A stretch of 64,000 nt of DNA. It comes from Saururus chinensis. Its lineage: Eukaryota > Streptophyta > Magnoliopsida > Piperales > Saururaceae. The position numbers were made by a program, and so were the translations under genes. The stretch's first letter is position 1; the number at the start of each line of letters is the position of its first letter. The notes below the pieces were generated by a model, which saw only the letters and a list, made by a program, of their open reading frames with translations, had not been told where the DNA came from and searched no databases. This document shows positions 57,851 to 64,000 of this stretch, piece by piece. The stretch is taken from positions 38,255,057-38,319,056 of the forward strand of contig CP141148.1 in NCBI GenBank assembly GCA_035235625.1, given 5' to 3'.

Positions 57851-58134
57851 AAGCTCCCCTCCCCCTGTCTATGGGTGAAGTTTCGACCTTAGTTTTTCCC
57901 AGATTTTCACTTTTTCTTTGAGATAATCAATATATTTTAGCGAATTTTTTTGTTGGAAGAATAGTGTTAAGATTTTATATCTTATAAATGAAATTTCATT
58001 GAACGAGTGTTTTAATCTAATGAAAAGGAACACGTAATTATTATGATTAATATCTAAAAAATAGTACATTATTTATTTGTGTTTGTGGTTGTGTATGCAA
58101 TCAAACAATTGGTTTGGTGGATCGATTGTTGCCA

Positions 58135-58209
58135 GGAAAAGAAACGTTTGGTCTGGTGATGATGAACCTCCATGGTTTATGGTTCCATGGCTCCACCTAT
58201 GTAAATGGG
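58135..58209 (+). pseudogene. Orphan exon-like fragment of unknown host gene
   Basis: The frame RKRNVWSGDDEPPWFMVPWL then HLCKW is bounded by a plausible acceptor (ttgttgccag before 58135) and a perfect donor (TGG followed by GTAAGC at 58210). It can also be read further upstream without a stop to about 58077. Composition is protein-like, rich in Trp and Pro. I do not recognise the family. A solo LTR begins six bases into the would-be intron. No neighbouring exon was identified, so it may be a duplicated or relict gene piece. Confidence 0.35.
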
Positions 58210-58214
58210 TAAGC
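58210..58214. other. Target-site duplication TAAGC, left copy
   Basis: Identical to 60305-60309; the two flank the solo LTR exactly. Confidence 0.9.
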
Positions 58215-60304
58215 TGTCGCGCCTTGAAACCCACCAACCCTGAGACGGACCCAGTCCGAGGGGAGGACGAAGTGCGACGCGACGAAGTAGTGTTCAAATG
58301 CGAAATACAACCCCTAAATCAGGTAATTCACAATGGAGTTGTGCTCATCAACTTTGTACAAGTGTTAAATGAGAAAAAAATAAAGGACTACAAATTAAGT
58401 ATTAGTCTATGCAAAACCCACACACTTAGTCCAACATAACCCTCATATGGCTCATGTAATAGAGTCTAAACCCGCATAGGCTAACAAAAGTCTAAGCCGA
58501 TTTCGGCAAGTAGAGTATCAAGCATAATTAAGTAGACATAAATCTCAATACAACCAGCTATGTAAACAATTATAGAGCTCAAGATCTCTAAATGGCCCCT
58601 CCTAAGCAACCTCATCAACCATACGCTCCTCTTAGAGTCCATTTAGACCACCTTCATGGCACATCATCACATAATGTTAATCACATAATCCACCCACATA
58701 CCCATTCCTCATAGGATCTCCACATAACCTGTGCATTCATGTCATAATTTACCATCTATATGCATCTACTCATGAACACATTCTTATGTCATAATATTTT
58801 TAGCATATTTCATGAACACATTCTTATGCTACCTGCATATCATGCTATATGATATATCATATTATCACATATTCAAGTTACTTGCATATCATGGTATAAC
58901 CCATACATCTCATCATTAAATCCATATGCCTTCTGCGCATCATGGGTTCAACATAACTCACATCAATCATACACCTCATATGTAACATAATCATATTCTA
59001 CATGAGTGACATTTCAATATAAACATATCATGTATATCTATTCTCAATGAAAATATTTACCCTGCAACTTGAGTGTCTCAAACACACTATCTTACATAAT
59101 ATGCAAATTAAGCCATACCCACATGTCCAACATAGCTCTATTATCACTACACAACATGTGTAAATGATCATAATAATTCATACACATGTAACCATTGATG
59201 GTGAATGTTTCATAATTAAAAAAAATAACTATCCTGCTCACCCTGGCTGAAGCCTAAGCAGATGTGTTGCTCACCTTGGCTGTAGCCTAAGTAGACCAAC
59301 TGCTCACCTTGGCCGAAGCCTAAGCAGATCTACCCACCCTGACAGTAGCCGAAGTAGACCTACCCACCCTGGTAGTAGCCTAAGTAGACTTGCTTACTCT
59401 GGTTGATGCCTAAGTAAACCTACCCACCCTCGCTAGAGCCTAAGTAGTTTCTGGTAAGTCAGTTCACTCGAACAAACTAGCCTAGATTCTCAGGGACTAG
59501 ATAAACTCAATAATTTAACTCCTTATAGCATTTCCGCTTTTATTAACCTGGGGAGGAAAACTCATCCTCAAAGGGATGTAAAACCCCATCCTTTTCGGAA
59601 GTAAAACCGAATCGATAGGCCAATCTTGGATTCTCTTTGATTAAAAATGAAAATCCCTATTTTAGGGTTTGAAATAGAGATTAAAAATAGTATTTTTAAT
59701 ATGGTAAACCAAGAAGCAACTTTGGGGGAAGATAAGATTAGGAGAGATTAAGGGAAATCCAAAAGATTAGTGGAAATTAAGGCTTAAAACATACCTAAAT
59801 CAATTTCCTTTATAGGCAATGTGGATTAGGGCACTTCTCAACCTCCAATCTTAGCCCTTTCCCAATTGAGAATGAGGCTGAGACTTTCCTTTTATAGTAA
59901 GTTATTAAGGTATAAATATTAAAAATTGGGCTATAAATACAATTTAGTGCCTTAAATGGGTAATTTTACTCATTTTAAGGCTAAAATAAATTTAAAATTT
60001 TTAAAACTCTTTAATCATGAAATGAGTGAAGTTTAAGGTCATTTGAGACCCTCATTGTCCAAACGTGGATATGGGGACCACACCCTAAATTTATCAAAAT
60101 TTTCCATAAAATCCCAAAATTTCCTTAAAATAGGATAAATTGAGTTTAGTATAGAAACTTATAAAAATGAGAGAAAACCTTATTAAAACCATCATTCTCA
60201 ACCTTTAGCCCCAAAATCAAGTTAAACTAGCAAATTAAAACAAAACCACACTATAACACATAATTAAATCAAAATTAAATTGGGTTAAAGTTAGATATTT
60301 TACA
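58215..60304 (-). repeat. Solo Ty3/gypsy-like LTR with perfect target duplication
   Basis: 2090 bp with TG...CA ends (TGTCGCGCCTTGAAACC to TTAGATATTTTACA), flanked by identical TAAGC 5-mers. The minus strand is the likely transcribed one. On it a TATA box, ACTATAAAAGGAAAG, lies near 59887-59902, and the LTR ends in GGCGCGACA, the form usual just before a tRNA primer site. No internal region is present, so a complete element was reduced to one LTR by recombination. A short tandem array sits downstream of the TATA box. Confidence 0.92.
59235..59455 (-). repeat. Tandem array of about 30-34 bp units in solo LTR
   Basis: About seven units of the type 'ctacccaccctggctgtagcctaagtaga'. Units start near 59235, 59267, 59300, 59331, 59361, 59391 and 59421. 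The variant at the left has 'tgctcaccttggctgaagcc', that at the right 'tacccaccctg'. The array lies in the R/U5 part relative to the minus-strand TATA box. Confidence 0.85.
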
Positions 60305-60309
60305 TAAGC
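60305..60309. other. Target-site duplication TAAGC, right copy
   Basis: Pairs with 58210-58214. Removing the LTR and one copy restores a continuous ancestral site ...AAATGGGTAAGCCATGAAGG. Confidence 0.9.
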
Positions 60310-60763
60310 CATGAAGGTATTGCCATTTTTTAAATAGAATAGTTAGATAATCATTATACATTATATATATGGCGAGAGAGATAATAAGGGTAAACAGGCA
60401 TGGCCGACCTCATGTATCCTAGAGAGTTAAATTGAGTGTTTTGTAACATGAAATAAATATAAAATGCTGATGATGCTATACCACTTTCTAGTTTAACAAA
60501 ATCTACACCCGATTTTGATTGGATAAAAAAAGTGTGCTTAACACAATAATAGGAGGATCCACTTTTCTCTAATCAAAACCTTGTATAAAGGTATCACAAA
60601 TTTAGGGTTTTGTCACCTTAAAATATTTCTTAATTTGGTCACATGATTTCGGAAGCCATGAACTCTTCTCAACATGGCTATGCCTCTCTCTCTCTCTCTA
60701 TCTCATCTCTTATTTTTTATGCCCAAAGATCCTTACTTTTTGGGTGTGTGTACTGAGTCGCTA
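60310..60763. other. Intergenic, no gene seen
   Basis: AT-rich. A foldback pair ('gattttgattggataaaaaa' near 60510, 'ctctaatcaaaacc' near 60570) resembles the hairpin at 14700-14830. A (CT)n tract lies at 60683-60703. Confidence 0.5.
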
Positions 60764-61660
60764 TGTCACGACCCGGATTTTTAAAACCATTTTTAAATAG
60801 CACGAAAGGTAGGTAGCGAAATTTTTTTTCTTTAAATACAAAACAAACCCTTTGATTAAATATCTAGGTCATGATAACTGGGGTTCACAAATATGAATAT
60901 CAAATCATATGATATATTTAACGTCTAAAAATTCATAAAGACCAGCTCATCCATCTAAGTACAAGTCTGTCACCCGTCTAAAAATTAATAACAAGTTGAC
61001 TCTCACGCCTAAGGTACACTTACATATCGGAGTTGCAAAAATGCGGAAACCTCTTGTGCACGCCTGCCTTGGTCTCACTTGTCGTTGCCTGAAGAATCTG
61101 CAACATAGCAAACCAAACAACAACCACAACCACAATAGAGCATCTCCGCCTACAGAAGAAGAGCTTCCAAAGGAGAAAAGGTTTTATTAATATTTTTTGG
61201 ATTGGGCCAACATCACCCGATGTTAGTTACCTACGTACTCATCAGACAACATCTCCAATGTTTCCAACAAGATCGAATCCAGACGTAGTTCTGCCTAAAA
61301 CTACACTATATTAAAAAGCATAACATCACCCATGCAATGCTTAAGTATTTGAAAGCAACCTACATTTATGCAAGTCCTTTAATCATTCCACTTGTTTAAT
61401 TAACAAGCAATATCAAACAATGTTATTAATTATCTCACAACCCTTGTTCAATAATTAATGCTAACATCCTGCAAACCGTACCACATAAGGGTACTATATA
61501 GAGCACTAAAAATAACAAAACTCAAAAACATGGGCTGATCTTTAACTAATGAAGACCATCACAATGCACAAAACAAAGGACACCGTTCAGGAAACAATGC
61601 TCTAATTGTTACCTGAAAATACCGACTCCCGCTCAAAGGAGTAATTGTATGCTAACAAAA

Positions 61661-62063
61661 ATCCTAGCATCTCTAGAGATCAACTTGGATCAGCCATGGG
61701 CCTAGAGATGTAGGTACCAGCTCTGTTCATGGACACACTGGCCAGAGGTAGATGACCCTTCCATGATGCTCAAAAACCTGGTTTGCGCATTTGCAGGGAT
61801 CCATCATCCCAAAAGGAGCGGAGACCACAAGGGTCTAAAAGAATACCGCCATGGCTATTATCAGAAATTCTAGCATCTCTAAAGATCTACTTGGATCAGC
61901 CATGGGCCTAGAGAAGTAGGTACCAGCTCTGCTCATGGACACACTAGCCGGAGGTAGATGAGCCTTCCATGATGCTCAAAAACATGGGTTGCGCATTTTG
62001 TAGGGATCCATCGTCCCGAAGAAACGGAGACCAAGAAGGTCTAAATATCCGCCATGGCTATTA
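61661..62063. repeat. Tandem duplication, period about 205 bp
   Basis: Copy 1 is 61661-61865 and copy 2 is 61866-62063. Both contain 'ctagcatctcta', 'cttggatcagccatgggcctagaga', 'gtaggtaccagctctg', 'gatgctcaaaaac', 'gggatccatc' and 'ccgccatggctatta'. By eye they are roughly 90% identical. Confidence 0.92.
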
Positions 62064-62479
62064 CTGTGAGCTTAAATTTTGACTCTGAGAACATCCCATA
62101 ACCACCCTCGGTTCATTAACTAAGGTAAAATTCTATGTCAGGCCCCCGTTCACTCTATGAACAAGTCCCAACCCTAAAGAGGGTATATTAGTCATTATCT
62201 TGATTAGGTATTTTTTCTCAATCATAGGACAACCAAAATCTCTTGATTAATCTTTATTAATCATAAGTTACTGGTATAACTTAACACAGTAATAATAAAT
62301 GCAAGTATCAAAATAATCAACATGACAAGGACTCAGACTCATGCTGAGATGAACTCACCAATTCAACTTTATAATGAAGAAGATTTTGGGGCTGAGATGC
62401 ATAACTCAAGTTAGCCACCTAGCATGACAAGTTCAAGTTGAAACAACCATCAACATTCACCCTAATGTATAACACAATC

Positions 62480-62825
62480 AAGGCTGAAATTCAAGGACAT
62501 ACTATGCTGAATTTTAAAGGCATCTTAGGCTGAAATTCCGAGACTTAATAAACACGAATATATCATGAACTAAGGCTAAAAAATTAAGGATTCAATCAGC
62601 AAGATTATAACCTAAATCAAAGCTGAGAATCAAGTATTAGGTAGGCAATAATGTAACCTAAACTAGGGTTGAAACTTAGATATTCTCTTAGCATGATTAT
62701 AACATAAATCAAGGCTGAGAATTTGGCATTACTTTGGCAAAAATAGAGCCTAAAACAAGGCTGCAAAATAGGGATCTAAATAAGTAAAAGCAAAGTCTAA
62801 ACCAAGGTTTAAATCAGGGATTTAA
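62480..62825. repeat. Degenerate left arm of the 46-bp minisatellite
   Basis: Phrases such as 'cctaaatcaaagctgagaatcaa', 'cctaaactagggttgaaac', 'cataaatcaaggctgagaatt' and 'cctaaaacaaggctgcaaaata' repeat at irregular spacings of about 45-60 bp. They are recognisable relatives of the 46-bp unit, and become more similar to it toward 62830. Confidence 0.65.
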
Positions 62826-63325
62826 TTAGCCAAAGTATGGCCTAAACGAAGGCTTCTAATCAAGGATTTAATTGGGCAAAGTATGGCCTAAACTAAAGCC
62901 ATGAATCAGGGATTAAATTGGCCAAGGTATGGCCTAAAGTAAGGCCACGAATGAGGGATTAAATTGGCCAAGGTATGGCCTAAAGTAAGACCACGAATCA
63001 GGGATTAACTTGGCCAAAGTATGACCTAATGTAAGGCCATGAATCAGGGATTAACTGGGCCAAAGTATGGCCTAATGTAAGGCCATGAATCAGGGATTAA
63101 CTTGGCCAAAGTATGGCCTAATGTAAGGTCACGAATTAGGGATTAAATTGGCCAAAGTATGGCCTAATGTAAGGTCACGAATTAGGGATTAAATTGGCCA
63201 AAGTATGGCCTAAAGTAAGGCCACGAATCAGGGATTAACTTGGCCAAAGTATGGCCTAATGTAAGGCCACGAATCAGGGATTAACTTGGCCAAAGTATGG
63301 CCTAAAGTAAGGTCAAAACTAGGGA
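62826..63325. repeat. 46-bp minisatellite, 11 copies
   Basis: The motif CCAAAGTATGGCCTAA recurs at about 62831, 62877, 62922, 62968, 63014, 63060, 63106, 63152, 63197, 63243 and 63290, a strict 46-bp (once 45-bp) period. The rest of the unit is 'gtaaggccacgaatcagg' and 'gattaaattgg'. GGCC occurs up to three times per unit, and GGCCTAAAGTAAGGCC is nearly palindromic. Variation is mostly single substitutions (gtaatg/gtaaag, ggcc/ggtc), so the core has been homogenised recently compared with its left arm. Confidence 0.95.
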
Positions 63326-64000
63326 ATGAATTCAGCAGAGTGTATGCCCAAATCATGGATAATAAACATGACTAGAATAAGAATCATTCATACCTAACAT
63401 GGGGCTAAGATAGATGACAAAAATCAATAACATGTTTGCATGAATTAAGACTAATCTACTTGACAAAAATTAGGATCATGCATGCATAATTGAACCATAT
63501 AAAAAAGAGATAAAATCACACTCATTCAAAACAAGTAAAGGACAATTCATGACATCAAAAACCCCCTTAGAACTAGGCTGAACTATGGCTGAATTATATC
63601 TATCAAAACCTCATGCTTAAAGGTGTGAAAGGAAGAACCTACTTGTACCAACATGTCCCCAAAGTTCCTAGCTCTTGCTGTTATGCTTCTAGGCCTTGAA
63701 TTCAATCAAAAGGTGGCTGATTTGTGCCTTTGAAATTGCTGGTTATGGAGGTCCTTGCTGAGAGAAGGAAGAGGAAAGAAGAGATGGAGAAGAGAGAGGT
63801 TGAACCAAAATCAATCCTTTCTTATATAAGGCTTCCCCTCTTCAAACTCTTGGGTGCCCTCTTCCTCTAAGACTCTCCATTAATTACAATCCCTGCCCCA
63901 TTAACAATAGGAATCCAACCTACATACATGCTCAAAACAATCCTAAAAGAGTTCTAACCCAACTAGATGTATAGTTGATCCCTCCTCCAACTTTTTCCAC

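Larger units (their letters stand above)
60764..64000 (-). repeat. Long LTR-like block, runs off the right edge
   Basis: Starts TGTCACGACCCGG, the complement of the common gypsy LTR end CCGGGTCGTGACA. A minus-strand TATA box (CTTATATAAG) lies near 63821-63830, so about 3 kb would be transcribed R/U5. No protein motif is readable in any frame. Two tandem structures fill much of it (see separate entries). The other end is outside the window and no primer-binding site follows on the left, so whether this is a solo LTR cannot be decided. Confidence 0.5.

Noticed and set aside
62826..63325. Regular repeats with constant period, superficially like a CRISPR array.
   Set aside because: The whole 46-bp unit is repeated with no unique spacers, and the context is a plant LTR. 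It is a minisatellite.

Overview
This is nuclear DNA from a flowering plant. The evidence is intron-rich genes with GT-AG (and two GC-AG) splice sites, an intronless PLS-class pentatricopeptide repeat gene, a peroxisomal polyamine oxidase, and a transposon complement typical of angiosperms: Ty3/gypsy, Ty1/copia, hAT and Stowaway-like MITEs. I cannot name the species. Four host genes can be rebuilt exon by exon with matching splice phases. Almost everything else is decayed, often nested, transposon sequence or unassigned intergenic DNA.

Region by region. 1-3725 holds a minus-strand Ty3/gypsy RNase H fragment, then a plus-strand gypsy LTR with primer-binding site and a gag-protease pseudogene. 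3726-9143 is intergenic, with a 273-bp tandem duplication near 5.5-6.1 kb. 9144-11816 (+) is a FEY-like short-chain dehydrogenase gene of 8 exons. 11817-17610 is intergenic with a Stowaway-like MITE and a hAT MITE that has a near-perfect 8-bp target duplication. 17611-33961 is one old Ty1/copia element serving as a landing pad. It contains a non-coding LTR-retrotransposon block (18192-23094), a 1.1-kb hAT element (24968-26102), a solo LTR (27452-29484), and a non-autonomous LTR retrotransposon (30104-33845) that splits the copia 3' LTR.

34275-46848 is the gene island. It has an NSUN-type RNA m5C methyltransferase (-), a divergently transcribed PPR gene (+) only about 216 bp away, and a 10-exon PAO gene (-) whose 2.46-kb first intron holds a solo copia-type LTR. 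46849-53985 is AT-rich intergenic sequence with another MITE and a (TTA)n tract. 53985-57850 is a minus-strand copia element lacking its reverse-transcriptase half. 58135-58209 is an orphan exon-like piece. 58215-60304 is a solo LTR with a perfect TAAGC duplication. From 60764 to the right edge runs a long minus-strand LTR-like block carrying a 205-bp duplication and an 11-copy 46-bp minisatellite.

No operon logic applies. The NSUN and PPR genes share a short bidirectional promoter interval and both have organelle-targeting-like N-termini, so joint expression is plausible. PAO makes hydrogen peroxide in peroxisomes by polyamine back-conversion. The most distinctive observations are the nested-insertion stratigraphy, the autonomous-looking ends of an element with no gag-pol, tandem arrays that repeatedly sit downstream of the LTR TATA box, the two GC-AG introns in PAO, and host 5'-type DNA apparently captured by a hAT element.
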